In this document: positions 16,473 to 26,165 of the stretch, piece after piece | Layout: each line of letters opens with the position of its first letter | Position numbering within the stretch: position 1 is the stretch's first letter | Origin: SAR324 cluster bacterium | GTDB lineage: Bacteria; SAR324; NAC60-12 | Direction of reading: 5' to 3' | NCBI GenBank assembly: GCA_028281495.1 | Contig: JANQJU010000077.1 | Location: forward strand, 50,565-114,564 | Length of the DNA: 64,000 nt | Program-made: the position numbers and the translations under genes | The notes under the pieces: generated by a model | What the model was told of the DNA's origin: nothing | Seen by the model: only the letters and a program-made list of their open reading frames with translations | The model's database searches: none

Positions 16473-17600
16473 ATGCATTCCCGTTCCCTTCCCTCTGTTT
16501 TTTCTGCCTTTTTGTTGTTGACTGGTCTGTTTGCTGTCTTCTCCCTAACGGTGCAGGCCCAAGATGAAAAAAACACACCCACGAAGAAAATCCGAAAAAC
16601 CAATGTGGAGTTGCTAGAACTCACTCCACAAACACTTTCCGTTCAAAAATCATATGTGGGCTCGTTGCACCCGTATCGACGGGTGACAGTGAGTTCAGAA
16701 AACGAAGGTGTGTTGGAGGCCGTTTATTTTGAAAAAGGGGACCTTGTGAAATCAGGGAAGAAACTCGTCCATGTGTCCACCAAAGAGTTAACCGTCCGTC
16801 GCGATATCAACAAAGCGGATTTGGAATTGGCACAATCAAACTACAAACGAGATAAGGAGTTGTTCGACAAAAAATTGATTCCCCCATCACAACTCGATCA
16901 AACTCGTCATCAGCTCAACACAGCGGTCCAGCAGTTGAAGCTAGCCGAAATCGAGTTGAAGCGTTCGGCAGCCCGTTCTCCCATCAGTGGAGTCGTCCAC
17001 GCTAAGCTCGTGGAAAAAGGTGAATTTGTGAATCGAGGCCAAGCCATTGCCGAAATTTTAGAAGTTCAAAAAATGAAAGTTACGGTGCCGGTTCCCGAAC
17101 AAGATATTCCGATTTTGCAAATGGGACAAATGGGGCAAATCAGTTTTTATGCGTATCCGGAACGTGAGTTTTCTGGCACCATTCGACACATCAGTGCAGA
17201 AGCAGATGCACAAAATCGTAGTTTCCCCGTTGAGTTGGAAGTGGACAATTCCAAACAAGAACTGAGAGCTGGAATGCTAGCTCGTGTGCATTTCCAATTG
17301 GCTGACTATGAAAATCAAATTGTCATTCCTCGCCATACGGTTTTGGAACGGATTGATGGAAAAGTGGTGTTTGTGGTGGGAAGTGAAGTGGCCGAAGAAC
17401 GACGGATTGAGGTGGGAGAAAGTGAGGAGAATCGGGTGCATGTCACCAAAGGTTTGCGGCTGGGGGAGCGTATCGTGAACAAGGGGCAACAACAGTTGAA
17501 TGACGGAGCATTGGTTGAAGTGCTAACAATCAATAGGCAACCTACCAAATCCTCTGAAAGTGAATCCGGTCAACCATCTGATTCAGGAGAAGGTACATGA
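16473..17600 (+). CDS. RND efflux membrane-fusion protein (periplasmic adaptor)
   Basis: 375 residues with a signal peptide (SVFSAFLLLTGLFAVFSLTV, then QAQ). The order is typical of the HlyD/AcrA type: half-lipoyl (SENEGVLEAVYFEKGDLVKS), alpha-helical hairpin (about 105-160), second half-lipoyl (SAARSPISGVVHAKLVEKGE), beta-barrel, and membrane-proximal domain (RIEVGESEENRVHVTKGLRL). The adaptor bridges the inner-membrane pump and the TolC duct. The gap to the TolC gene is 18 bases, and the stop codon overlaps the pump start by 4 bases (ATGA), so translation is coupled. There is no lipid-anchor cysteine after the signal. Confidence 0.93.
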   Translation: MHSRSLPSVFSAFLLLTGLFAVFSLTVQAQDEKNTPTKKIRKTNVELLELTPQTLSVQKSYVGSLHPYRRVTVSSENEGVLEAVYFEKGDLVKSGKKLVHVSTKELTVRRDINKADLELAQSNYKRDKELFDKKLIPPSQLDQTRHQLNTAVQQLKLAEIELKRSAARSPISGVVHAKLVEKGEFVNRGQAIAEILEVQKMKVTVPVPEQDIPILQMGQMGQISFYAYPEREFSGTIRHISAEADAQNRSFPVELEVDNSKQELRAGMLARVHFQLADYENQIVIPRHTVLERIDGKVVFVVGSEVAEERRIEVGESEENRVHVTKGLRLGERIVNKGQQQLNDGALVEVLTINRQPTKSSESESGQPSDSGEGT

Positions 17601-20600
17601 AAATCAGCAAAATCGCCATCAACCACCCTGCCCCGATGTATCTGCTTCTAGTGATGATTGCAGTGCTGGGCAGCTTTTCTTATTCCAATATGCCTCGTGA
17701 GGCCAATCCGGATATTCAAATTCCTATTCTTATCGTCGCCGTTCCGTTTCCAGGGGCGTCTCCTGAAGACTCTGAATCTTTAATCACTCACAAATTGGAA
17801 AAAGAATTTGCGGGTTTGGAAAGTCTTAAAAAAATGACGTCCACTTCCACAGAAGGAGTGGCGACGGTTGTGCTGGAGTTTACCCCCGATTTCGACCTCG
17901 ATGAAGCACGAACTGAAGTCCGGGATGCTTTAGATAAGGTCGAACCTGAGTTTCCTGAAGACGCGGAAGATGCTGTTATTGAGGAAATCAATCTTTCCGA
18001 AGAACCCTTGTTACTGATCAATCTTTCCGGAGAAGTGGGACTGGAACGCTTGAAAGACATTGCTGAAGATCTCAAAGATCGCATCGAAGCGATTCCTGGG
18101 ATCTTGGAAGTGAAACGAGCCGGTGGGCTGGAGCGGGAAATCCGGGTCTATGTGAATCCTGAGAAGTTACAGTATTACCGCTTGGATTTAAATCAGGTGT
18201 CGCAAGCCATCGAAGCTGAAAATACGACACTTCCAGGTGGATCGATTGATGTCGGCCCCACCAAATTTCTCATCCGAGTTCCTGGGGAGTTTGAGACCCC
18301 TCAAGAGATCGAAAATGCCTTAGTGGCAGCCCCAGGACAAGTCCCCGTATTAGTAAAAGATATCGGTACTGTGGTGTTTGGCTTTCAAGAACTCACCTCG
18401 CGTTCTCGTTTGAACGGGTTGGAGTCCATTTCACTCAGCGTGGTTAAACGCAGTGGAGAGAATCTTTTTGCCATTCGGAATGAAATCAAACAGATCATCG
18501 ATGACGAAGCAATCAAGCAGGATGGATTGGTCTCGTACAAGATTTTGTCTGATCAATCTAAATTTGTCACACAACTTTCATCGGACTTGGAAAATAATCT
18601 GATCACGGGATTTGCTTTGGTGGTATTTGTCCTCATGGTAGTTATGGGGATTCGCAATTCAATGTTTGTCGCCGCTGCCATTCCCGTTTCTTTTTTGATG
18701 GCCGTTGTGTTTCTGGATGGAATGGGATTCACCCTCAATATGATGGTGCTTTACAGTTTGATTCTCGCCTTGGGAATGTTGGTAGACAATGCCGTGGTTG
18801 TTGTCGAAAATATCTATCGACATATTCAAGCAGGAAAGCCTCGCAAAGTCGCGGCAAAGGAAGGGATTATGGAGGTCTCCGTTCCCATTACTACCTCCAC
18901 ACTCACCACATTAGCGGCTTTCACACCATTGCTGTTCATGCCGGGGATCATTGGTGAGTTCATGTCATTCATTCCTAAAACTCTGATTGTTGCGCTCGCC
19001 TGCTCCCTATTTGTTGGATTACTTATCAATCCTATGTTGTGTGCCACTTTGATGAAAGTGCCTCGCAATATCTCTTATGAGTCAGATGAACTGAAGCTCA
19101 TGGAAAATTCCCGAGTCTTGTTGATTTATAAGGGGTTCCTATCCACTTGTATCCGTTTCCGTTGGTTGGTTTTGCTACTGACGATTAGTGTGTACATGGG
19201 AGTGATGGTCGTTTATCAGAACACCACCTTCAAAAAACATGGGGTGGAGTTTTTTCCAGAAACCGAGCCAAACGAGGCCGTGGTGAATATCCGAGCACCG
19301 ATCGGCACTCGGTTGGAAGTTTCAAACGATTATACCGAAGTGGTGGAAGAAGTGACCAACCCCTATTGGGATTCCGTATCCGCAGTGGTGGCCAATGTGG
19401 GACAAGGCCGAGATACTAGCGAAAGCGGCTCCACAACCTTTCTGAGCCACGTGGTCATTGAATTTCCTGATTGGCACGATTGGAAAATCAGACCTTCTGA
19501 AATCATTACCGGAATCCGAGAAGGCATTGGCGACATTGCAGGAGCGGAAATCCGGGTGAGCAAGCAACAAAACGGTCCCCCCACCGGCCCTCCAGTCAAT
19601 ATTGAAATCAAAGGCGAGGATTTCGCAATAATGGAAGCGATTGCCGATGACATCAAACTCCGTATCAAAGATCAGCCTGGTTTGGTGGATCTGCGGGACG
19701 ATTTTGATCAAAGTCGGCCTGAGGTGCGCGTCGTAATCGATCGAGAAAAAGCTGGCCGCTTGGGTCTGCGTGCCCAAGATATCGCCTTGACCGTGCGGAT
19801 TGCTTTCAATGGTCGAAAGGTTTCTGAATTCCGTGAGGGCACCGATGAATATGATATTGTGGTGCAATTGGATGAAGAATTTCGACAAAATGTTGAAAAC
19901 CTATCGACTCTTTACATTGCCACTCCCTCGCAAGAATTGGTCGCTTTGAGTGAGGTGGCTCGGATTGAAACAGGCCCCGCTTATGGCTCCATTCGTCATG
20001 TAAAACAGGACCGCGTGATTACAGTTTCAGCCAATGCGGAAGGAGTACCTGGTCCCGTACTTTTGGAGCAGGTCCGTGAGTTGCTTGTTGATTTGGAACT
20101 TCCCAACGGTTATGAAATCAGCTTCACTGGGGAAAATGAGGACCGAGAAGAATCTCAAGGGTTTTTGATTCAGAGTTTTTTTATTGCGATCTTTCTCATT
20201 TTCATCATCCTCACTGCACAGTTTAACTCATTTGCGATGCCGATCGTCATTCTATCTTCCGTCATCCTTTCGCTGATGGGAGTGATTATTGGTCTGATGA
20301 TCCACGGTCGTCCGTTTAGCATCATCATGGGGGGAATCGGGACCGTTTCTTTAGCAGGAATTGTGGTGAATAACGCCATTGTGCTGATCGATTTCATTCA
20401 ACAATTGCGCAAACGGGGATATGCTCGTGACGAAGCGGTGGTGCTTGCCGGAATGGTCCGTTTACGCCCAGTATTACTGACCACGGTGACCACCATTTTG
20501 GGACTGTTACCTTCGGCAATGGGCATCGATATCAATTTTTTTCGCCCTTTTGATCAGTGGTTTCTAATGGGGGCAGAAAGTGGCACTTTTTGGATTCCGA

Positions 20601-20899
20601 TGGCGCTCGCCATCATTTACGGGCTTGCTGTCGCGACCGTGCTCACATTGGTGGTAGTGCCTGTAATCTATTCGATTATTGAAGGGACAAAGGCTTTTCT
20701 CGCTCAGCTTCTCTTTCGTAAAAGAAAGCCCCCTTCCAAGCCGTCCCAACCAACAGAACCTTCTACGGGCAGTTTTTCAGGCACTTCTGGTTCCTCGAAC
20801 CCACCGTCCGATTTGGGATCGCCTTCACCGCCAGAAACGCCGCCTCCATCTGGGCCGCCGGTTCCATCAAATCCCACACCTGCGGGTGGAGTCGCTTGA
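17597..20899 (+). CDS. RND-family efflux pump, inner-membrane permease
   Basis: 1,100 residues with the AcrB/CusA layout: a first membrane helix (about 13-30), a large periplasmic loop, helices 2-6 near residues 335-480, a second periplasmic loop, and a C-terminal helix group (about 855-1040). Family motifs include NPDIQIPILIVAVPFPGASP near the start and GMLVDNAVVVVENIYRH with acidic residues in helix 4. The helix 10-12 region reads GIVVNNAIVLIDFI and MVRLRPVLLTTVTTILGLLP. The C-terminal 60 residues are an unusual Pro/Ser-rich cytoplasmic tail. The operon order TolC, adaptor, pump gives a whole export system. A hairpin terminator follows at 20935. Confidence 0.95.
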   Translation: MKISKIAINHPAPMYLLLVMIAVLGSFSYSNMPREANPDIQIPILIVAVPFPGASPEDSESLITHKLEKEFAGLESLKKMTSTSTEGVATVVLEFTPDFDLDEARTEVRDALDKVEPEFPEDAEDAVIEEINLSEEPLLLINLSGEVGLERLKDIAEDLKDRIEAIPGILEVKRAGGLEREIRVYVNPEKLQYYRLDLNQVSQAIEAENTTLPGGSIDVGPTKFLIRVPGEFETPQEIENALVAAPGQVPVLVKDIGTVVFGFQELTSRSRLNGLESISLSVVKRSGENLFAIRNEIKQIIDDEAIKQDGLVSYKILSDQSKFVTQLSSDLENNLITGFALVVFVLMVVMGIRNSMFVAAAIPVSFLMAVVFLDGMGFTLNMMVLYSLILALGMLVDNAVVVVENIYRHIQAGKPRKVAAKEGIMEVSVPITTSTLTTLAAFTPLLFMPGIIGEFMSFIPKTLIVALACSLFVGLLINPMLCATLMKVPRNISYESDELKLMENSRVLLIYKGFLSTCIRFRWLVLLLTISVYMGVMVVYQNTTFKKHGVEFFPETEPNEAVVNIRAPIGTRLEVSNDYTEVVEEVTNPYWDSVSAVVANVGQGRDTSESGSTTFLSHVVIEFPDWHDWKIRPSEIITGIREGIGDIAGAEIRVSKQQNGPPTGPPVNIEIKGEDFAIMEAIADDIKLRIKDQPGLVDLRDDFDQSRPEVRVVIDREKAGRLGLRAQDIALTVRIAFNGRKVSEFREGTDEYDIVVQLDEEFRQNVENLSTLYIATPSQELVALSEVARIETGPAYGSIRHVKQDRVITVSANAEGVPGPVLLEQVRELLVDLELPNGYEISFTGENEDREESQGFLIQSFFIAIFLIFIILTAQFNSFAMPIVILSSVILSLMGVIIGLMIHGRPFSIIMGGIGTVSLAGIVVNNAIVLIDFIQQLRKRGYARDEAVVLAGMVRLRPVLLTTVTTILGLLPSAMGIDINFFRPFDQWFLMGAESGTFWIPMALAIIYGLAVATVLTLVVVPVIYSIIEGTKAFLAQLLFRKRKPPSKPSQPTEPSTGSFSGTSGSSNPPSDLGSPSPPETPPPSGPPVPSNPTPAGGVA

Positions 20900-20934
20900 A
20901 TGTGGAAGCTGTATATAGAGGCCTTTACATGAAG

Positions 20935-20963
20935 ATCAGACATCAATCAGGTTGGTGTCTGAT
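20935..20963. terminator. Bidirectional terminator hairpin
   Basis: ATCAGACATCAA, loop TCAGG, TTGGTGTCTGAT forms a 12-bp stem with one G-T pair, followed by TATTTTG. It lies between the convergent RND pump gene and the coiled-coil gene and overlaps the latter's stop codon, so it probably ends both transcripts. Confidence 0.65.
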
Positions 20964-21343
20964 TATTTTGCAGTATTTTTGGCAATGGTTTGCAGAGTGA
21001 CCAAGACTTCTTGCATCATCTGAGTTTGCTCTTCATACTTGTTATTCAGTTCTCCAATATCCCCCTTCAGTTCATCTCGCAAATCTCCAATATCCCCCTT
21101 CAGTTCATCTCGCAAATCTCCGAATTCATCTCTCAACGTTCCAAACCCGTTGTGCATTTCGGTTCGTAATTGGATGAAACCCTGATCCACATCATTGGTT
21201 AGCACTTGGATTCCGGTTTCGAGATTATTAAGCCGCTTGTTGGTTTCAGTCTGAAGCTCAATCGTTTTATTCATGAGTTCCATTTGTGACGTTGTCGTGT
21301 GTTCGGCTAGGCGGGATACTCGTTTGTTGATTGCTTCTGCCAT
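20963..21343 (-). CDS. Small coiled-coil protein with tandem repeat
   Basis: The start is placed at ATG 21343 (MAEAINKRVSRLAEHTTTSQ), since the preceding GAGAG fits a ribosome site and the 23 upstream codons do not look coding. The protein has 126 residues and is almost all predicted coiled coil with heptads (LNNLETGIQVLTNDVDQGFI). A duplicated 11-residue unit, GDLRDELKGDI, comes from an exact 33-bp DNA repeat. No signal peptide is seen. It resembles small trimerising coiled-coil proteins. Function unknown. Confidence 0.6.
   Translation of the reverse strand: MAEAINKRVSRLAEHTTTSQMELMNKTIELQTETNKRLNNLETGIQVLTNDVDQGFIQLRTEMHNGFGTLRDEFGDLRDELKGDIGDLRDELKGDIGELNNKYEEQTQMMQEVLVTLQTIAKNTAK
21052..21117 (-). 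repeat. Tandem 33-bp repeat inside the coiled-coil gene
   Basis: Two exact 33-bp copies (21052-21084 and 21085-21117) encode two GDLRDELKGDI units. This is probably slippage that preserves three heptad-like turns of coiled coil. Confidence 0.9.
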
Positions 21344-21611
21344 GAGGAATCTCTCTTTGAATTTGAAGTGGGTACAATGATTAAGTTTACGGAAAAGCCT
21401 CAAAGCTGTCAAAGTATAAATACTATACTAAAAAATAGTGAACTAAACTAATAAAGAAGCCCACATAGAGAAATATTGCGAATAGACCACTAGAACGGTC
21501 TGATGAGGCTTGAGATGATATTTCTAGTTTGGAAGAGGGTTCAGTCGTCAACCGAGATAGACAATAGGAACGGAATCGGAATATCGAACGCCGTCCCTAT
21601 GAAAACAGGTC

Positions 21612-22514
21612 TTAAGTAAGGAGGAATTGGGAATCTTCTAGAAGTTTGGGGGTGTTTCCAACGAGTTCGGAAACCATATTTTGAAGAATCGGCAAGCCTT
21701 CGGACTGTTGAGCACGGTTCAAGGGCACGTAAGGCATTCGAAATACGGGTTTGATGGCACCGGTCATGGCAAGAGCTGTGATGACTGGGATAGGATTGGG
21801 CTCACAGAACAGCCAGTTCATTAAAGATGACAATTGTTCATTGAGGGTGGGATCATTTTGATCCATCAGTCGACGCATCAATCCTGGGACGATATTACTA
21901 GTCACTGAAATCACGCCTAAGGCTCCATGCTGATGACGTGCATCAAAGCTTTGGTCATCATTGCCAGACCAGCACCCAATCCCTTTGCCGCTATAATAGG
22001 CAATCCTTTCATTGCCTACACACTCCTTCACTCCAAGGAAGTTAGGATGTTGTGCCAGTTCTTCCATCACTTGTGGGGTGATGTCTTGACCAGAGCGTGC
22101 GGGTACATTGTAAACAATGGCCGGTCCGAGATCGAAGAGTCCTTTGAAGTGAGCTCGTAAACCTGAAACGGATGTTTTTCCATAATAAGGATTAATTTGT
22201 AAAGAAGCGTGCATCCCTACGGCAAATCCTTTAACTGTGGCATTCAAAGCTTCGCGTGTGAAGTTACTGCTCGTGTTGCCCACAATAATCAATCGGTTTC
22301 CAAAACGTTGCACGCTATGAGCAATGAGTGTGAGTTGTTCTTCCCATTCCATCAAATGTCCACCTCCGGTGGTTCCTCCCACAATAATGCCATCAACGCC
22401 ATGTTGAATCTGTTGTTCCACCAAAGCATCAAACGTTTCGTAATCGAATTCTCCATTTTCTAAGTAGGGAGTCACGATAGCCGTCATCAGACGTGCGGAT
22501 TGTATCGTTTTCAT
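21612..22514 (-). CDS. dapA: 4-hydroxy-tetrahydrodipicolinate synthase, plant-type
   Basis: 300 residues. DapA condenses pyruvate with aspartate semialdehyde in lysine and diaminopimelate synthesis. The threonine pair is in GTTGGGHLM, the tyrosine and arginine in YNVPARSGQD, and the Schiff-base lysine in FLGVKECVGNE. The wording is strikingly that of plant plastid enzymes: MEWEEQLTLIAHSV, ALNATVKGFAVGMHASLQIN, PYYGKTSVSGL, CWSGNDDQSFDARHQHGALG, SVTSNIVPGLMRRLM and PNPIPVITALAMTG. Ordinary bacterial DapA proteins lack several of these. The gene is monocistronic, with no other lysine genes nearby. Confidence 0.9.
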   Translation of the reverse strand: MKTIQSARLMTAIVTPYLENGEFDYETFDALVEQQIQHGVDGIIVGGTTGGGHLMEWEEQLTLIAHSVQRFGNRLIIVGNTSSNFTREALNATVKGFAVGMHASLQINPYYGKTSVSGLRAHFKGLFDLGPAIVYNVPARSGQDITPQVMEELAQHPNFLGVKECVGNERIAYYSGKGIGCWSGNDDQSFDARHQHGALGVISVTSNIVPGLMRRLMDQNDPTLNEQLSSLMNWLFCEPNPIPVITALAMTGAIKPVFRMPYVPLNRAQQSEGLPILQNMVSELVGNTPKLLEDSQFLLT

Positions 22515-22759
22515 GGTTGCCTCATTAAATTAAACTTAAGAATTCAGTAGTTGCTGAGAATTCAGCGTATTCCGTATCTTTCAAAAAAGCAATTCCTCCC
22601 AGATGCCTTAAGGGCTGAATTGGTTTCTGCTTGGCAAAACAGTTCGGTTTACTGACTAGAAATTTACGGTATTTCCACCACCCCGTGTCTTGACATTCCG
22701 TGTTGCCAGTTTAACGTTGCCGAGTTGGTAAACTTTTTTATTTGCAACATTGATCATTA

Positions 22760-23095
22760 ATGCTGCAGGACATTTTTCTGAGTTCTCTAGAACGAATCCC
22801 GCATATTTTCTACAATGCGATTTTTAATAATGTGATTACAATAGTAGAGCAGAAACTAATGAGTGACGAATTTGTACTAGAAGAAATGAAACGGAAACTT
22901 AAGGTGGAACAAGCTGTGCGAGCGTTTCTGCATGTGATGGAAGAGCAAGAATTGAATTTAGAAGAAGGCTTGGTTGCCTGGAATATGTTGGGGTTTACTC
23001 TTTTTCAAGATCTCTATCAAGAAGCATCCCATGAAGAAATTCATGCGCGTATGATCGAATTTTCCAACACTTTGTTCGGCTCTAGGCGAACCTGA
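22760..23095 (+). CDS. Small helical protein of unknown function
   Basis: 111 residues, no signal peptide, acidic, mostly helical (EEMKRKLKVEQAVRAFLHVM, ...EEIHARMIEFSNTLF). It could start at ATG 22760 or at ATG 22859 (MSDEFVLEEMKRK). Neither has a strong ribosome site. It lies upstream of pyrD on the same strand with a 158-base gap. I do not recognise it. Confidence 0.5.
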   Translation: MLQDIFLSSLERIPHIFYNAIFNNVITIVEQKLMSDEFVLEEMKRKLKVEQAVRAFLHVMEEQELNLEEGLVAWNMLGFTLFQDLYQEASHEEIHARMIEFSNTLFGSRRT

Positions 23096-23253
23096 TCTTT
23101 TTGTATCCTCTATCCGTTTTCTGTGCTTTCTGCTCATAATCTGGTTTGCAAACAGGCGATATCTTTGCTGGGAGCCGTGATTTCATGTGGTGGCAACTTA
23201 TCCAGACATCAGCCTGATGATTGTATGTTTCTATGCCTTCGTTTGGAGGGACT

Positions 23254-24366
23254 ATGACAGTTCCAGCATTTGCAAAAGACCCAATTTACCGTCAAATCCA
23301 GCCTTTGCTCTTTGGTCAAGATCCAGAAGTTATTCATGAACGGACTGTCCATGCACTGCACTATGCTTCTCAAATACCCGGATTTCTAGCACTCCTGCGG
23401 ACCTTGTACCATTACGAGCACCCGAAGCTCCATATAACGTTGTGGGAGGAGAAATTTTCCAATCCTATTGGAATGGCTGCTGGATTTGACAAAGATGGTC
23501 GCGTGTTCAATGGACTATTTGGATTGGGGTTCGGGTTCGTGGAAATCGGAACGGTGACCCCCCAACCGCAACCGGGGAACCCTCGTCCCCGGCTGTTTCG
23601 ATTGGCAGACGATCAAGCGTTGATCAATCGTTTAGGGTTCAACAACCAAGGAGTGGAAGCGTTGGTGCATCGTGTTAAGGACCGCATGCCTCATGGTATT
23701 TTGGGAATCAATATTGGAAAAAACAAAGATACTTTGATCGAAAACGCTGAGAATGACTATGAAATCGGTCTACGCTCCGTCTACGACCATGCCCACTATA
23801 TTGTTGTGAATGTCAGCTCTCCAAACACGGAAAAATTACGTGCATTGCAAGAACGGGAAGCTTTAGAAAAATTGATACAACACTTACTGAAAACCCGTCA
23901 GAATTTTGTGAAAGAAGGCAAACGTCGAGTCCCACTACTTCTCAAAATTGCGCCAGACTTAACGAGAGAAGAGTTAGAGGATATTATCGAGATTGTCCGT
24001 CGATTTAGCTTAGAGGGTGTGATTGCCACCAACACCACCTTGGCACGAAATGATTTACAATCGACTCGGCACACCCAGGAGACAGGTGGGTTGAGTGGGA
24101 GGCCTCTGGATGATCGGTCCACGGAGGTGATCCGGATTTTATATCAAGGATTGAGTCGTTCGGTTCCAATCATTGGTGTGGGTGGGGTTTTTACCGGACA
24201 AGATGCTTATGAAAAAATTCGTGCAGGTGCATCGCTGGTTCAATTGTATACGGGAATGATTTACCGGGGACCGGCAATTGCCAAATATATCAAACAAGAA
24301 TTGGTGGCTTTATTGAATCGAGATGGATTTGCTTCCATCACCGACGCAATTGGCGCGGATCATTGA
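23254..24366 (+). CDS. pyrD: Dihydroorotate dehydrogenase (quinone), class 2
   Basis: The start is placed at ATG 23254, which has GGAGGG 5 bases before it; the frame opens at 23221. The enzyme oxidises dihydroorotate to orotate with a quinone at the inner membrane, the fourth step of pyrimidine synthesis. The class 2 form is shown by the N-terminal amphipathic extension (about residues 1-50) and by NPIGMAAGFDKDG and FVEIGTVTPQPQPGNPRPRL. The catalytic-serine region is YIVVNVSSPNT, with LLKIAPDL, GVIATNTTLAR and the FMN-binding VGGVFTGQDAYEKIRAGASL. The length (370) matches the class. Quinone use fits with menaquinone synthesis (mqnE) elsewhere in the window. Confidence 0.95.
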   Translation: MTVPAFAKDPIYRQIQPLLFGQDPEVIHERTVHALHYASQIPGFLALLRTLYHYEHPKLHITLWEEKFSNPIGMAAGFDKDGRVFNGLFGLGFGFVEIGTVTPQPQPGNPRPRLFRLADDQALINRLGFNNQGVEALVHRVKDRMPHGILGINIGKNKDTLIENAENDYEIGLRSVYDHAHYIVVNVSSPNTEKLRALQEREALEKLIQHLLKTRQNFVKEGKRRVPLLLKIAPDLTREELEDIIEIVRRFSLEGVIATNTTLARNDLQSTRHTQETGGLSGRPLDDRSTEVIRILYQGLSRSVPIIGVGGVFTGQDAYEKIRAGASLVQLYTGMIYRGPAIAKYIKQELVALLNRDGFASITDAIGADH

Positions 24367-24547
24367 AAGTTGGTTTTCCTCCCCCATTTCATATGGCCTT
24401 GATCTTGCTTTATAGACGAAGTGTGAGTTTTAGGTAAAGCCAGTGAAATCTCAGAAACGTCTGAGGTCGAGCCTGTATTAAGTCCGTATGAATCAAAGGA
24501 GAAGTATGGGGTTTGTCCAACCCATTATCGAGCAAGGAGTCAGACCT

Positions 24548-26074
24548 ATGGCGAAGGATCCGAATCGAGCATATATCGATGCACTCCAAGAACAAATTCG
24601 ACTCTATAAGGAACAAAATCAAATTCTGCAACAGTATGTGGAGGATGCGAAGCGTTCTCGGAAATATGTGGAGCACCAGTTAGAATTGTACCAAAACCGA
24701 GAGAATTTAGCGCTACTGCGTGAAAAACGTGACTATGAACGAATTCTGGAATTGGAGCACCAGCTCAAACTACTCGGTATGGATGAAAAACAGGAGGTGG
24801 AAATCACTTATGTCGATGCCGAAGCAGTCCTTCGAGATTCCATCAGTCGAGAACCGCAAGCCAAACATTCACACGAAGCTCCCCCCCTCCCACCGGAAAC
24901 AGCGAGTGGTGTGGACGATGTGGAAGTGGAGATCGATTACAGCGACGACGAAATGCAACACATCATCGATCGTGCCTTGAGATCGTCTGCAAAACGTAAA
25001 GCACGCTCAACCAAAGCACGGCGCAGCCAAGTTCGTCTCAATATTCCAGATGCAGAACCCGTCCCACCTCCGCCATCAAAGCCAGCATCGGAGCAGGAAT
25101 CTCCTATGGAGGCTTTACCTAGTGATCCTGAAGTCATGGCTTTGCCCCCTGAGGCACAACCTCCGTTCACCTCTCTAGCTTCAGATAACTCAGCCGATGT
25201 TACTCAAACAGTTGCCGCCAAAGAGCCAGAAACTGAACCTGCTGCTTCGGTAGAAGCATCTATTGATCCGGAACCACTAGAAACTCCTAAACCAGCGGAC
25301 TCTCCCGCTTCGCCTGAACCTGTTATTGTCACAAAATCTAGAAGACGGGCTGATTCCCTGGAATCCGTTGTGGTTCCTGCCTCGCTAAAATCAGCAATTA
25401 TAGAAGAACCGCAGAAGTCCAACGGATCCTTAGAACCCGTAGTTGGCTCGGAACCAACAGCTAGTCCAGAACCAATAGCTGAAACGAAACCAGCAAGTTC
25501 TGTTACACCATCTCAGCTTCAGGAATCAATAAAGCCTCTTGCCGCGCCTGAACCTGAAAAGCCTCTTGCCGCGCCTGAACCTGAAAAGCCTCTTGCCGCG
25601 TCTGAACCTGAAAAGCCCCTCAAAACACCGGGAGCAGCAGAGGTTATAAACCCCATTGCATCAACGTCACCAAGTAATGCAGCACATCGACCAGAACCTG
25701 AAACGACAATTGAGTCTAAAGAACACGTTTCGCAGTCTAGCCAAACTTCAGATGTGAAACCTTCTGAATCGCAACCAACCGAGCTTTCTGCTAACAAAAG
25801 CTATCTGATCAATGAGTACTTCAATCGGGGGTTATCGGCTTCGGAAAAAAAGGATTATGCTGCTGCGATCACAGCGTTCACGAAGGTCACAGAATTGCTT
25901 CCTGAGGCAGCTCCCAGTTATTTGAATTTGGGCATCTTATTTTTTCGCCAAGGGCACTATGAGGAGGCTTTGAAAGTGACACGTCAGGCGATTGATCGAG
26001 GTTCTGATCCAGCGAAACGATTGCTCGTCCGAATCGAAACCGAAATGGAACAAGATTCTGAAATCACACTTTGA
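24548..26074 (+). CDS. Coiled-coil / proline-rich / TPR protein
   Basis: I choose ATG 24548 (MAKDPNRAYIDALQEQIRLY), with AAGGAG upstream. ATG 24506 also has a ribosome-like site and would add 14 residues. Residues 1-90 are a coiled coil (EQIRLYKEQNQILQQYVEDA). The middle (about 100-410) is a Pro/Glu/Ala/Ser-rich low-complexity linker that includes three 9-residue units PLAAPEPEK. The C-terminal 95 residues hold two TPR repeats (YFNRGLSASEKKDYAAAITA, then APSYLNLGILFFRQGHYEEA). No signal peptide. It looks like a scaffold protein. Function unknown. Confidence 0.75.
   Translation: MAKDPNRAYIDALQEQIRLYKEQNQILQQYVEDAKRSRKYVEHQLELYQNRENLALLREKRDYERILELEHQLKLLGMDEKQEVEITYVDAEAVLRDSISREPQAKHSHEAPPLPPETASGVDDVEVEIDYSDDEMQHIIDRALRSSAKRKARSTKARRSQVRLNIPDAEPVPPPPSKPASEQESPMEALPSDPEVMALPPEAQPPFTSLASDNSADVTQTVAAKEPETEPAASVEASIDPEPLETPKPADSPASPEPVIVTKSRRRADSLESVVVPASLKSAIIEEPQKSNGSLEPVVGSEPTASPEPIAETKPASSVTPSQLQESIKPLAAPEPEKPLAAPEPEKPLAASEPEKPLKTPGAAEVINPIASTSPSNAAHRPEPETTIESKEHVSQSSQTSDVKPSESQPTELSANKSYLINEYFNRGLSASEKKDYAAAITAFTKVTELLPEAAPSYLNLGILFFRQGHYEEALKVTRQAIDRGSDPAKRLLVRIETEMEQDSEITL
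25534..25614 (+). repeat. Three tandem 27-bp repeats coding PLAAPEPEK
   Basis: Copies at 25534-25560, 25561-25587 and 25588-25614 (the last with one change, Pro to Ser), followed by a partial fourth. This is an in-frame minisatellite in the linker of the TPR protein. Confidence 0.9.
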
Positions 26075-26165
26075 GCCTTACATGCTCGGCTGATCTCTAT
26101 AGGAAGATAGAGTCTCTTGCCTAAGCGGGCATGTCCTTCATTCCTTATTGTTTGAGAGAAGGCGC

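Noticed and set aside
25534..25614. Regular short repeats that might be a CRISPR array
   Set aside because: The 27-bp units are directly adjacent with no spacers and code in frame for PLAAPEPEK.
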